A stretch of DNA of 64,000 nucleotides from Ruegeria aquimaris (GTDB taxonomy: Bacteria; Pseudomonadota; Alphaproteobacteria; Rhodobacterales; Rhodobacteraceae), in assembly GCF_025751555.1 (NCBI RefSeq), contig NZ_JAOWLB010000005.1:62001-126000 (forward strand), written 5' to 3'. A program made the translations under genes and the position numbers. The notes under the pieces are model-generated. The model made no database searches. It had not been told where the DNA came from and saw only the letters and a program-made list of their open reading frames with translations. Within the stretch, counting starts at the first letter, position 1. Each line of letters opens with the position of its first letter. Positions 53,820 through 62,571 of this stretch are shown one piece after another.

Positions 53820-54263
53820 CTAGGTTGCCAACTGCCGCCGCAGTTCCGCCGCCGCCGCCTCGATCAGGTCGAGCGCGCCGTCGAAATCCCGGGTGTAATA
53901 GGGGTCGGGCACATGGGTGGCGCCGGTTTCCGGCGCGAATTCGGTGAAAAGCCGCACGGGGGTTGAATTGCCTGCGGGGCGCAGCGCCTCGATCTCGGCA
54001 ATGTTTTCCGCATCCATCCCCAGGATCAGGTCGAAGCGGGTGAAATCGCCCGCGCTGAACTGGCGCGCACGCAGGTCCGAAAGGTCGATGCCGCGCACTG
54101 CTGCCGCCGCCTGCATCGGGCCGTAGGGCGGTTTGCCCACGTGCCAGCCCGCGGTTCCGGCGCTGTCGGTTTGGGCATTGGGCATCAGCGCGCGGAACAC
54201 CCCCTCGGCAGCGGGCGACCGGCAGATGTTGCCAAGGCAGACGAAGAGGATACGGTGGGTCAT
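53820..54263 (-). CDS. Low-molecular-weight protein-tyrosine phosphatase
   Basis: This encodes 147 residues. The P-loop CLGNICRSPAAEG at residues 9-21 has catalytic Cys9 and Arg15. The general-acid Asp is in VPDPYYTRDFDGAL. The length and order match the LMW-PTP family. It dephosphorylates phosphotyrosine proteins or free aryl phosphates. It is divergent from the sirtuin gene. Confidence 0.93.
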   Translation of the reverse strand: MTHRILFVCLGNICRSPAAEGVFRALMPNAQTDSAGTAGWHVGKPPYGPMQAAAAVRGIDLSDLRARQFSAGDFTRFDLILGMDAENIAEIEALRPAGNSTPVRLFTEFAPETGATHVPDPYYTRDFDGALDLIEAAAAELRRQLAT

Positions 54264-54307
54264 GCGGGGCTCCGGTTTTGTCCCGATCCTTATGCGAAAG
54301 GCCGGGC

Positions 54308-55006
54308 ATGGAAAAGATCGTCATACTGACCGGGGCCGGAATATCGGCCGAAAGCGGGCTGGGCACGTTCCGCGACAAGGACGGGATCTGGACGAAATAC
54401 CCGCTGGAGGATGTGGCGACGCCCGAGGGGTTTGCCCGCGATCCGGTGCTGGTGCACGCGTTCTACAACGCGCGCCGGGTGCAGGCCGCCGCCGCGCAGC
54501 CCAATGCCGCGCATCAGGCGCTGGCGCGGTTGCAGCGGGACTGGCCGGGCGAGGTGGTGATCGTAACGCAGAATGTGGATGCCCTGCACGAGGCGGGCGG
54601 CGCGCGGGAGGTGATCCATATGCATGGCACGCTGGCGGGTGCGCTTTGCGCCGCCTGCGGCCATCGCTGGCAGGCGCCCGAGGTGATGAATACCCAGACC
54701 CCCTGCCCCGCCTGTGCCCGCCCGGCGGCGCGGCCCGACGTGGTCTGGTTCGGCGAGATGCCCTATTTCATGGACGCGATCTATGACCATCTGGCGGGCT
54801 GTTCCGTATTCGCGGCCATCGGTACCTCGGGGCAGGTCTATCCGGCGGCGGCCTTTGTACACGAGGCAATCGCGGCGGGGGCGCGGACGGTGGAGATGAA
54901 CCTGGAACCCTCGGCGGTGGTATCAAGTTTCGACGAGACCCGGTTCGGCCCGGCCAGCCGGATCGTGCCCGACTGGGTGGACCGCCTGCTGGAGGGACGG
55001 GCATGA
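54308..55006 (+). CDS. cobB: Sirtuin NAD-dependent protein deacylase (CobB type)
   Basis: This encodes 232 residues. NAD-binding GAGISAESGLGTFRD, QNVDALHEAGG and catalytic His in IHMHGTL are present. A zinc ribbon CAAC...CPAC is complete. The Tyr/Arg pair in AFYNARR marks class III sirtuins that also remove succinyl and malonyl groups. The ATG starts MEKIVILTGAGIS; an upstream in-frame start lacks homology. It overlaps the next gene by four bases. Confidence 0.93.
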   Translation: MEKIVILTGAGISAESGLGTFRDKDGIWTKYPLEDVATPEGFARDPVLVHAFYNARRVQAAAAQPNAAHQALARLQRDWPGEVVIVTQNVDALHEAGGAREVIHMHGTLAGALCAACGHRWQAPEVMNTQTPCPACARPAARPDVVWFGEMPYFMDAIYDHLAGCSVFAAIGTSGQVYPAAAFVHEAIAAGARTVEMNLEPSAVVSSFDETRFGPASRIVPDWVDRLLEGRA

Positions 55007-55986
55007 GCGGGTTCCTGATCCTGTCGGATGTCGAACTATCCGGACTGGGGATCACCACGACCGAGGTGCTGACGGCGCTGGAGGCGGCGATCACGGCACA
55101 GGCGCGCGGCGCGGTGCAGGTGGCGCCGAAATCGGCGGTGCTGCCGGGCGACGGGCGTTATGTGATGACGACGCTGGCCACGGGCGACGGGCCGGATCTG
55201 ACAGTGGTCAAGTCGGTGATGGTGAGCCCGCGCAACCCGTCGCGCGGATTACCGGGGGTCGAGGGCGTTGTCTTGGTACAGGACAGCGAGACCGGAGAGA
55301 TGCGGGCGCTGATGCAGGCGGGCTGGCTGACCGGGGTACGTACCGCCGGGTTGAGCGCGGTGGCGGCGCGGCGGTTGGCCGACCCGGCGGCCGAGACGAT
55401 CACCTTTGTCGGTACTGGCGCGCAGGCGCGCAGCCATCTGGCGGCGTTCTGCGACCTGTTCCCGCTGCGGCGCGCGGTACTGGTGGGGCGCGGCGCGGGT
55501 AATCTGGAGCGTCTGGCCACGCTGGCCCGGGCGCGGGGGCTGGAGGTGGAGATCGCCAGCACGCCGCAGGCGGCACTGGCGGTGGCGGATATCGTGGTCT
55601 CTTCGGTGACGCTGGCCTATGGGATGGAGCCATTTCTGGACGCCCGCTGGCTGAAACCCGGCGCCTTTGCCGCGATCACCGATGCAGGTGTGCCCTGGCG
55701 GACCGAAGGGATGGCGGCGCTGGCGCCGCTCTATATCGACGATCAGGCGCAGGAGATGGACAACCCCCGCCCGATGGTCGCACCGGCTCTGGTGAGCGGC
55801 GATCTGGCGTCGCTGGTGACCGGACCGGACCTTGCGCGCAACCCGGCGGCACGCGCCGGTTTCGTGTTTCGCGGCATGGCGATCGGCGATTTTGCGGTTG
55901 CGGCCTTGGCGCTGGACCGCGCTCTTGAAAAGGGTGCGGGCCTGCGAGCGGGCTGGGCGCCCAGGCCGGGTTCAGACCCGGCCTGA
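55003..55986 (+). CDS. Ornithine cyclodeaminase / mu-crystallin family protein
   Basis: This encodes 327 residues. The conserved start (LILSDVELSGLGITTTEVL) and VVKSVMVSPRNPSRGLPGVE are followed by the Rossmann nucleotide site ETITFVGTGAQARSHLAAF. Family members include ornithine cyclodeaminase, alanine and ketimine reductases; the substrate cannot be decided. The start overlaps the sirtuin stop (ATGA), so both are translated together, although a functional link is not obvious. Confidence 0.85.
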   Translation: MSGFLILSDVELSGLGITTTEVLTALEAAITAQARGAVQVAPKSAVLPGDGRYVMTTLATGDGPDLTVVKSVMVSPRNPSRGLPGVEGVVLVQDSETGEMRALMQAGWLTGVRTAGLSAVAARRLADPAAETITFVGTGAQARSHLAAFCDLFPLRRAVLVGRGAGNLERLATLARARGLEVEIASTPQAALAVADIVVSSVTLAYGMEPFLDARWLKPGAFAAITDAGVPWRTEGMAALAPLYIDDQAQEMDNPRPMVAPALVSGDLASLVTGPDLARNPAARAGFVFRGMAIGDFAVAALALDRALEKGAGLRAGWAPRPGSDPA

Positions 55987-56035
55987 CGCATGGATGAGGG
56001 CTGCAACGCAGCCTGAAGACAGGCGTGCCCGCCCC

Positions 56036-56506
56036 TCAGTTCTTCTTCATCTGGCCGTGGCCGCCACCCTGACGCTCCAGATCGACGGGGATTTCGACCT
56101 CGATCTCGCCCGCCTTTTCGAACACCAGCGTCACCGGCACCATCGCGCCCTGCTCAAAGGGCGCCTTGATGCCCATGAACATCACATGATCGCCACCGCG
56201 CGCCAGCGCGTGCATGCCACCGGCGGGGATCACGAAGCCTTCGGGCACATGCATCATCTGCGCGACGCCCTGATCGTTGATCTTGTGGGTGTGCAGTTCC
56301 ACCCGGGCCGACACGTCCGAGCGGGCTTCGATGAGCCGGTCGTCGGTATCGCCGGTATTGTGGATCATCATGAAGGCGGCGCCCGCCTTGGCATTGGCGC
56401 CCGCCGAACGGGCATAGGCGTCGTCAATGGTGATGTCCCTGGCCAGCGCGGTGGTGGCAAGGGTCAGGGTTGCGGCAGCAGCCAGCAGTGCGGATTTGAA
56501 CGACAT
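56036..56506 (-). CDS. PCu(A)C periplasmic copper chaperone
   Basis: This encodes 156 residues with a signal peptide (1-22). The copper site is visible as MMHVPEGFVIPAGGMHALAR followed by GDHVMFMG, the H-M-x(n)-M-x(n)-H-x-M pattern of PCuAC. The C-terminus is His/Met-rich (GGGHGQMKKN). It delivers Cu(I) to cytochrome oxidase. A small copper-associated gene lies just upstream on the same strand. Confidence 0.92.
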   Translation of the reverse strand: MSFKSALLAAAATLTLATTALARDITIDDAYARSAGANAKAGAAFMMIHNTGDTDDRLIEARSDVSARVELHTHKINDQGVAQMMHVPEGFVIPAGGMHALARGGDHVMFMGIKAPFEQGAMVPVTLVFEKAGEIEVEIPVDLERQGGGHGQMKKN

Positions 56507-56553
56507 GGGTCTCTCTCCTTGGTCATGTCCTATGTGGTCTGATTTGGATTGGA

Positions 56554-56904
56554 TCAGACCGGGACGGGCGGCGCGCGGGCCGGAACGGCAGAGAGAGTTG
56601 CGGAAATAAGGCTGGCACGGGTGCCATCGGGTTGCGGACCGGCACCCTCGGGCAGGACAGGCAGGGCTAAGACGTCAGGCGTCAGCGCCCCCAGCAGGGC
56701 CAATGCGAAATCGGGACAGTAATGCGGCGGGGCCGCCGGTTGCCCGTCCTCATCCATGTAGAGGATCACCGGGCCGGTGCCGGTACAGATCTCCATCTGC
56801 CCAACCGCGGCGTTCAAGCCACGGGAATTGGCCAGCCCCTGCCCGGTCAGCGCCAGCAGCGCGGCCAGGATCAGGGCGAGGGATATGCGCAGACGGATCA
56901 TCAT
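56554..56904 (-). CDS. DUF2946-like small secreted protein
   Basis: This encodes 116 residues starting MMIRLRISLALILAALLAL (signal or anchor helix). It contains QMEICTGTGPVILYMDEDGQ and PHYCPDFALALLG, the two-cysteine pattern of DUF2946 proteins that accompany copper-handling genes. It lies 47 bases upstream of the PCuAC gene, so the two probably form one transcript. The exact start among two adjacent ATGs is uncertain. Function unknown; metal binding is an inference. Confidence 0.7.
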   Translation of the reverse strand: MMIRLRISLALILAALLALTGQGLANSRGLNAAVGQMEICTGTGPVILYMDEDGQPAAPPHYCPDFALALLGALTPDVLALPVLPEGAGPQPDGTRASLISATLSAVPARAPPVPV

Positions 56905-56985
56905 TGCCGATCTGCTAGCGCGTTCCCACGGGGGAACACAAGGCGGCATCGGGCCGCTGTGACAGCTGGACGCTTGCCCCGGACG

Positions 56986-57016
56986 CGGAAAACCCCGCAC
57001 CGATCGGCGCGGGGTT
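56986..57016 (-). terminator. Terminator of rpmB
   Basis: On the minus strand AACCCCGCGCCGATCGGTGCG GGGTT-type pairing gives a strong GC stem (ACCCCGC against GCGGGGT) followed by TTTTCC, about 28 bases after the L28 stop codon. Confidence 0.75.
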
Positions 57017-57043
57017 CTCTGCAATCCAGTGGCCTGAAGTCGA

Positions 57044-57331
57044 TCAGGCCGCGGCTTGTGCCTTGGCGATCTCTTTCTTGACCTTCAGGGCGTTGTCGGA
57101 CAGGTCCTCGTCCTTGGCCTTGGCCAGGAAAGCGTCCAGACCGCCACGGTGATCGACCGAGCGCAGGGCAGCCGCCGAGATGCGCAGCTTGACGCCACGG
57201 CCCAGGGTTTCCGACTGCAACGTCACGTCGTTCAGGTTGGGCAGAAAACGACGGCGGGTCTTGTTGTTTGCATGGCTGACATTGTTGCCAGTCATCGGGC
57301 CTTTTCCGGTCAGTTCGCAACGGCGCGACAT
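57044..57331 (-). CDS. rpmB: 50S ribosomal protein L28
   Basis: This is a 95-residue basic protein starting [20 protein letters not shown], the universal L28 opening, followed by [20 protein letters not shown] and [20 protein letters not shown]. An upstream in-frame methionine is ignored because homologues begin here. It is monocistronic with its own terminator. Confidence 0.97.
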   Translation of the reverse strand: MSRRCELTGKGPMTGNNVSHANNKTRRRFLPNLNDVTLQSETLGRGVKLRISAAALRSVDHRGGLDAFLAKAKDEDLSDNALKVKKEIAKAQAAA

Positions 57332-57362
57332 GGTCTCTTCCTTCGTATCTGGTGGCAGGCGT

Positions 57363-57392
57363 GATATACCGGCCAAATCACAAGGGGCGCAA
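57363..57392 (-). promoter_or_regulatory. Candidate rpmB promoter
   Basis: On the minus strand TTGCGC and TATATC are separated by 18 bases, about 30 bases upstream of the rpmB start codon. Matches are 4/6 and 5/6 to consensus. Confidence 0.4.
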
Positions 57393-57507
57393 CCCGAAGT
57401 CGCGCCCGAAAACTGGTTGGATGCGTGTAGTGGGAATCGGCTGGGGGGTCAAGACGGATGGCGCGGATTCTTTGCCCTGAAGCCCTGCGCAGCCAGATCG
57501 CCTGTAT

Positions 57508-57557
57508 GGCCCGTGCCGGGCCATGCCTCCGGCGGGGATATTTTGGGCAAGATGAAG
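57508..57557 (+). repeat. Rhodobacterales-type intergenic repeat, copy 2
   Basis: A GGCCCGTGCCGGGCC stem is followed by GCCTCCGGCGGGGATATTTT and GGGCAAGATGAAG. The element ends exactly at the base before the meaB stop codon (read on the opposite strand). It shares the GGGGATATTTTxGGCAAG core with copy 1 and the AAGATGAA end with copy 3. Confidence 0.65.
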
Positions 57558-58538
57558 TCATCGGTTGGCGTTCAGATAGGCCAGCATCTGCTCGGCGGCG
57601 CTGGCCGGGGTCAGGTCACCGTCGGCTGCCGCCTTGGCGAGGCGGTCCATCTCGGACCGCGCCTGGGGGCTTTCCAGCCGGGCCAGCAGGGCGTGGCGCA
57701 CCTCCTGACCGAACCAGTAGCGGGCTTGTGCCGCGCGGTTGCGGGCCCAGTGCCCCTGCGCCTTGCGCCATTCGGTGAGCGTCTGCATCTCGGTCCAGGC
57801 CTCAGCCAGCCCGTGTTCCTCGACCGCCGAAACGGTCAGCGCCTTGGGGAAGTGCTCGGGGTCCTGCGGCCGTTTGCGCAAGAGGCGCAGCGCACCGGCA
57901 TAGTCGGCACAGGTTCGGGTGGCGACCGGTTTCAGCGGGCCGTCGGCCTTGTTGACCAGAATCATGTCGGCCATCTCCATGATGCCGCGCTTGACGCCTT
58001 GCAACTCGTCACCGCCCGCGGGCGCCAGCAGCAGCAGGAACAGATCCGACAGTTCCGAGACCACGGTCTCGGACTGACCGACACCCACCGTCTCGATCAG
58101 CACCACGTCGAACCCCGCCGCCTCGCACAGCGCCACCGCCTCGCGGGTGCGCCGCGCCACGCCGCCCAGATGGCTCTGGCTGGGTGATGGGCGGATAAAG
58201 GCGTTGGGCTCGCGCGAGAGGCGCTCCATCCGGGTCTTGTCGCCGAGGATCGAACCGCCCGAACGGGCCGAGCTGGGATCGACCGCCAGCACCGCGACGC
58301 GCAGCCCCTGCCCGACCAGCATCATGCCGAAGCTTTCGATGAAGGTGGACTTGCCGACCCCCGGCGTGCCCGAAAGCCCGATCCTGAGCGCCTGCCGCTC
58401 GGACCGGGCCAGCCGGTCGAGCAGCGCCGTCGCCTCGGCCCGGTGGTCGGCGCGGCGGCTTTCCACCAGCGTGATCGCTCGCGCCAGCGCCCGGCGGTCG
58501 CCCGAGAGTATCCTGTCGCCAAGCTGCGTGATATCCAT
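57558..58538 (-). CDS. meaB: MeaB, methylmalonyl-CoA mutase-associated G3E GTPase
   Basis: This encodes 326 residues. Walker A GTPGVGKSTFIES, the MeaB switch IETVGVGQSE and the guanine motif NKAD are present, together with DPSSARSGGSILGDKTRM. It loads and protects the B12 cofactor of methylmalonyl-CoA mutase in propionate metabolism. The mutase gene is not in the window. A conserved alphaproteobacterial length. Confidence 0.94.
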   Translation of the reverse strand: MDITQLGDRILSGDRRALARAITLVESRRADHRAEATALLDRLARSERQALRIGLSGTPGVGKSTFIESFGMMLVGQGLRVAVLAVDPSSARSGGSILGDKTRMERLSREPNAFIRPSPSQSHLGGVARRTREAVALCEAAGFDVVLIETVGVGQSETVVSELSDLFLLLLAPAGGDELQGVKRGIMEMADMILVNKADGPLKPVATRTCADYAGALRLLRKRPQDPEHFPKALTVSAVEEHGLAEAWTEMQTLTEWRKAQGHWARNRAAQARYWFGQEVRHALLARLESPQARSEMDRLAKAAADGDLTPASAAEQMLAYLNANR

Positions 58539-58759
58539 GCCGGTCCTCGCGAATTTTGCCCTGAATGGCGGAGCAGGCCCCGGTTTGTCCAGAGCCGACC
58601 CACGGGATGCGCCGGATTGTCCCTGTGCCGCGCGCCCGACTACCAGCGCTGGTGGTGCTGCTTCTTTCTGGTCTCAAATACTCAAATCCGCTACCGCGCG
58701 TCACAGGGAACCGCCGAATGGGACTGGACCTGCCCCCGCTGCTCTGGCGATAAGGCGGC

Positions 58760-61216
58760 ATGACACGCCTGCCCATCGACGACGCGCTGCCCGACCTGAT
58801 CGCCGCCCTGCAAGGGCGGGGCCGGGCCGTGTTGCAGGCGCCACCGGGCGCGGGCAAGACCACGCGCGTACCGCTGGCCATGCTGGAGGCCGGGCTGACG
58901 CCGGGGCGGATCGTGATGCTGGAACCGCGCCGCCTCGCGGCGCGGGCGGCTGCGGAGCGCATGGCAGAGACGCTGGGCGAGGCTGCGGGGCAGACCGTGG
59001 GCTATCGCATCCGGGGCGAGGCCAAGGTGTCCAAGGCGACCCGGATCGAGGTGGTGACCGAGGGCATCCTGACCCGGATGCTGCAATCGGACCCCGACCT
59101 GCCCGGGGTGGGCGCGGTGATCTTTGACGAGTTTCACGAACGCTCGCTGAATGCCGATCTGGGACTTGCGCTCTGCCTCGAAGTGGCGGGCGCGCTGCGC
59201 GACGACCTGATCCTCCTGGCAATGTCGGCAACGCTTGATTCCGCGCCAGTGGCGGAACTCATGGCGGCGCCGCTGGTCACCTCCGAGGGGCGCGCCTTTC
59301 CGGTCGAGACGCGCTGGCTGGACCGGCCGCTGGGCCCACAGGCGCGGCGGGTGGAGGCACTGGCCGATCTCGTCGTCCGGGCCGAGGCCGAGACCCGCGA
59401 CAGCGGCGGCGGCCTGTTGGTCTTTCTGCCTGGCGAGGGCGAGATCCGGCGCGCCGAAGCGCTGTTGGCCAAACGCCTGCCGGGCGACTGCGCGGTGAGG
59501 CCGCTGTTCGGGGCCATGCCCTTTGCCGCGCAGCGGGCGGCGCTGGCGCCTGCCACGGACGGGCGCAAGGTGGTGCTCGCGACCTCGATCGCCGAAACCT
59601 CGCTGACCATTCCCGATATCCGGGTGGTGGTGGACATGGGACAAGCCCGCCGGGCGCGGTTCGACCCCGGTTCCGGCATGTCGCGGCTGGTCACCGAGCG
59701 GGTGACGCGGGCCGAGGCGACCCAGCGCGCCGGTCGCGCGGGGCGCGTGGCCGAGGGCACCTGCTACAGGCTCTGGACCCGGGGCGAGGAAGGCGCGCTG
59801 GCGGCATTTCCGCCTGCCGAGATCGAGGCGGCGGATCTGGCGAGCCTCGCGCTGGAACTGGCGCTTTGGGGGGCCGAGCCCGGAGACCTGCCGTTTCTGA
59901 CGCAACCGCCCGAGGGCGCGTTTGCCGAAGCCCGGGCGCTCTTGGCGATGCTGGGCGCGCTGGACGCGCGCGGGCGCATCACAGATCATGGGCGGGTGCT
60001 GGCGGCGCTGCCGCTGCATCCGCGCCTGGGCCATATGCTGGCCGTGGCGGGGCGGCAGGCGGCACCGCTGGCGGCGCTGATGGCCGAACGCGACCCGCTG
60101 CGCGGCGCGCCGGTGGACCTTGACCTGCGTCTGGAGGCCCTGCGAGACCCGTCCCGGTTCCGACGCGAACGGCCCCATGAGCTGAACATGGGTGTGATCG
60201 ACCGCATCCGGGGTGAGGTGAAGCGGCTGGAGCGGCAAGCCATCCCATCGGCAGAGGCGATGAGCCCGGCGGCGATGGCAGCGCTCGCCTATCCCGACCG
60301 GATCGGCCAGCGGCGCAAGGGCGAGGCGCCGCGCTTTGTCCTGTCGGGCGGCAAGGGCGCGGTGCTGGAGCCCGGCGAGGCGCTGGCCGCCGCGCCCTAT
60401 CTGGTGGCCATCGACAGCGATGGCGACCCGCGCGAGGCGCGCATCCGCATGGCCGCGCGGATAGGTGAGGCTGAGCTGCGCGATCTGTTCGGCGATCAGA
60501 TCGCCACGGTCGATCTCTGCGAATGGTCTCGGCGCGACCGCCGGGTCACGGCACGGCAACAGGAGCGGCTGGGCGCGATCACCCTGAGCGACCGGATCTG
60601 GAAGGAGGTGCCGCCGGAGGCCGTCGCCCGCGCGATGCTGGAGGGCGTGCGCGACCTTGGTCTGCGGCTGGAAGGTGCCGCCGCCCGGCTGGCGCGGCGG
60701 GTGGAACTGGTGCGCGCCGAGGGCGCGGAGCTGCCGGATTTCTCCGAAGCCGGGCTGTTGGAGAGCCTAGAGGACTGGCTGTTGCCGATGCTCTCGGGTG
60801 TGCGCAGCGCCGAGGACTGGAAGCGTTTCGACCCGCTGCCAGCGCTCAAGGCGCGGCTCGACTGGGACCAGAGCCAAGTGTTGGAGGCACGCGCGCCCGG
60901 CGCCTTTGTCACGCCGCTGGGGCGTAAGGTCCCCATTGATTATGAACACGAGGTGCCGGAAATCTCGGTCCGGCTGCAAGAGATGTTCGGGGTCACGGCG
61001 CATCCGGTGGTGGCGGGCGTGCCGCTGAAGATCACCCTCCTGTCACCCGCCCAGCGCCCGATCCAGATCACCCGCGACCTGCCCGGTTTCTGGGATGGCT
61101 CTTATGCCGATGTGCGCAAGGACATGCGCGCGCAATACCCCAAGCATCCCTGGCCCGAGGACCCACGTGCCGCCGATCCGACGCTGAGGGCCAAGCCGCG
61201 CGGCGGCACGCGGTAG
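58760..61216 (+). CDS. hrpB: ATP-dependent helicase HrpB
   Basis: This is an 818-residue DEAH/RHA-type helicase. Walker A APPGAGKTTRVPLAML, motif II as DEFHERSLNADLGLAL (DEFH is normal for HrpB) and motif VI ATQRAGRAGRVAEGTCYRLW are present. The C-terminal HrpB domain ends in the WPEDPRAADPTLRAK motif. It acts on RNA or DNA, with the exact role unsettled. A single gene. Confidence 0.95.
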   Translation: MTRLPIDDALPDLIAALQGRGRAVLQAPPGAGKTTRVPLAMLEAGLTPGRIVMLEPRRLAARAAAERMAETLGEAAGQTVGYRIRGEAKVSKATRIEVVTEGILTRMLQSDPDLPGVGAVIFDEFHERSLNADLGLALCLEVAGALRDDLILLAMSATLDSAPVAELMAAPLVTSEGRAFPVETRWLDRPLGPQARRVEALADLVVRAEAETRDSGGGLLVFLPGEGEIRRAEALLAKRLPGDCAVRPLFGAMPFAAQRAALAPATDGRKVVLATSIAETSLTIPDIRVVVDMGQARRARFDPGSGMSRLVTERVTRAEATQRAGRAGRVAEGTCYRLWTRGEEGALAAFPPAEIEAADLASLALELALWGAEPGDLPFLTQPPEGAFAEARALLAMLGALDARGRITDHGRVLAALPLHPRLGHMLAVAGRQAAPLAALMAERDPLRGAPVDLDLRLEALRDPSRFRRERPHELNMGVIDRIRGEVKRLERQAIPSAEAMSPAAMAALAYPDRIGQRRKGEAPRFVLSGGKGAVLEPGEALAAAPYLVAIDSDGDPREARIRMAARIGEAELRDLFGDQIATVDLCEWSRRDRRVTARQQERLGAITLSDRIWKEVPPEAVARAMLEGVRDLGLRLEGAAARLARRVELVRAEGAELPDFSEAGLLESLEDWLLPMLSGVRSAEDWKRFDPLPALKARLDWDQSQVLEARAPGAFVTPLGRKVPIDYEHEVPEISVRLQEMFGVTAHPVVAGVPLKITLLSPAQRPIQITRDLPGFWDGSYADVRKDMRAQYPKHPWPEDPRAADPTLRAKPRGGTR

Positions 61217-61228
61217 TCCGGCGCCCGG

Positions 61229-61450
61229 TCAGTACCGGCCGGAAAGTCCGATCATCGCCTCGTGCAGGCCGGTATCGGTGGCGAAGGCCTCGGGGCAGAG
61301 TTCGAACATCTCCTGCACGAAGGCGCGGCCTGCGCGGTCCTCCTCGGCCCGGGTCTCGGGGGTGGCCGGGATGTGGCGCCGGGGCAGCGGCAGCGCAAGC
61401 AGCGCGCGCCTTAGTCCGGCAAGGATTGGAAAGCTGTCCTGCATTGTCAT
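61229..61450 (-). CDS. Small conserved-looking hypothetical protein
   Basis: This encodes 73 residues starting MTMQDSFPILAGLRRALLAL. The ATG follows GGAGGCCGAG and is chosen over a start ten codons upstream. The sequence is Arg/Pro-rich then acidic (RAEEDRAGRAFVQEMFEL), ending ATDTGLHEAMIGLSGRY. No signal peptide or known domain was recognised. It is convergent with hrpB, with 12 bases between stops. Confidence 0.6.
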   Translation of the reverse strand: MTMQDSFPILAGLRRALLALPLPRRHIPATPETRAEEDRAGRAFVQEMFELCPEAFATDTGLHEAMIGLSGRY

Positions 61451-61542
61451 CTCGGCCTCCCCTGCCTGAGCATCACACAAAGAATTCTAGGTGGCGCATG
61501 AGCGGCATGGTATATTCGACGGTGTTGCGCGGTTCTTCGGAA

Positions 61543-62484
61543 ATGAAGAGGTGGTCGTTGAACTGGTCGGACATTCGCGTCTTTCTGGCAGTCTACCGCG
61601 AGGGATCGACACTGGCCGCATCGCGTGTGCTGGGGGTGTCGCAGCCGACCGTCGCCCGCCAGATCGAGACGCTGGAGCACCAGTTGGGGCTGACGCTGTT
61701 CGAGCGCGATACCCGCGGGTTCCGCCCGACCCTGGTGGCGCGGGACCTGCTGCCGCAGGCGGAGATGCTGGAAGCCTCGGCCAGAAACCTGGAGGAGGCC
61801 GCGACCAAGGCGCGCAAGTCCAACGCCCGACCGATCCGGATTACCGCCTCGAACCGAAATTTCTCGCCGACCTTCACCCGGATCCTTGCCGAGTTCAGCG
61901 ACCTGCACCCAGAGACGCGGTTTGAACTGATCGCGACCTACGACTTGCTTGACCTGGCGGCCGGAGAGGCGGATGTGGCGATCCGGATCACGCCGCAGAT
62001 CACCGACGAGCGGCTGATCTGCAGCAAGCTCACCGATGTGAAATCGGCGCTTTTCGCCTCGCGCTCGTATGCCGAGCGCCGCGGGCTGCCCGCCGGGCCC
62101 GAAGATTTTGCCGGCCATTCCTTCGTGGTCTACGATCCCATGCCGGGTGCGATGCGCCTGAACCGCTGGCTAATGGAACGGATTTCTCCCGACCAGATCG
62201 TCGCGCGCTGCGGTGAACCGGAATCGGTGACCGCGAGCATCGAGGCGGGTCTGGGCATCGGTCCGGTGGCGATCTTGTATGCCATCGATTACCCGACGCT
62301 GGTGCGCTGTTTCGATCCGGTTCCGGGCACCGACACCACTTCGTGGCTGGTGATCGGCCCGGACGCCTATCGCCGCCCCGAGGTCCGGGCCTTTGCCGCC
62401 TTCTTTGCGCCACGGTTCCGCACCGCCTATGTGGCGCAGCGCGAACAGGCGATGATCGATCAGGCCTATCGGCCGGAGCGCTGA
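61543..62484 (+). CDS. LysR-family transcriptional regulator
   Basis: This encodes 313 residues. The helix-turn-helix (residues 4-63) reads WSDIRVFLAVYREGSTLAAS and VSQPTVARQIETLEHQLGLT. The effector domain follows. I prefer the MKRWSLNWSD start because family alignments begin there, but an upstream ATG at 61498 behind AGGTGG is a real alternative adding 15 residues. It is divergent from a small gene; no clear target operon adjoins. Confidence 0.85.
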   Translation: MKRWSLNWSDIRVFLAVYREGSTLAASRVLGVSQPTVARQIETLEHQLGLTLFERDTRGFRPTLVARDLLPQAEMLEASARNLEEAATKARKSNARPIRITASNRNFSPTFTRILAEFSDLHPETRFELIATYDLLDLAAGEADVAIRITPQITDERLICSKLTDVKSALFASRSYAERRGLPAGPEDFAGHSFVVYDPMPGAMRLNRWLMERISPDQIVARCGEPESVTASIEAGLGIGPVAILYAIDYPTLVRCFDPVPGTDTTSWLVIGPDAYRRPEVRAFAAFFAPRFRTAYVAQREQAMIDQAYRPER

Positions 62485-62499
62485 ACGGGGCGAAGCAAT

Positions 62500-62560
62500 G
62501 GGGCTCTGCCCCCTCGGCCCTTGCGGGCCTCACCCCCGGAGTATTTGTGAAAAGATGAAA
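62500..62560 (+). repeat. Rhodobacterales-type intergenic repeat, copy 3
   Basis: GGGGCTCTGCCCC is followed by GGCCCTTGCGGGCC, then CCCCGGAGTATTTGTGAAAA and GATGAA. Same architecture as copies 1 and 2: a GC hairpin, a second stem, a CCCCGG(G)A-TATTT core and an AAGATGAA end. It sits just beyond the stop of the GMC oxidoreductase gene, between two convergent genes. Confidence 0.65.
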
Positions 62561-62571
62561 AGCCGGAAGGG

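Noticed and set aside
58691-60559. 622-codon minus-strand open frame opposite hrpB
   Set aside because: It is Arg/Gln/His-rich with no recognisable motif; the plus strand encodes intact HrpB.
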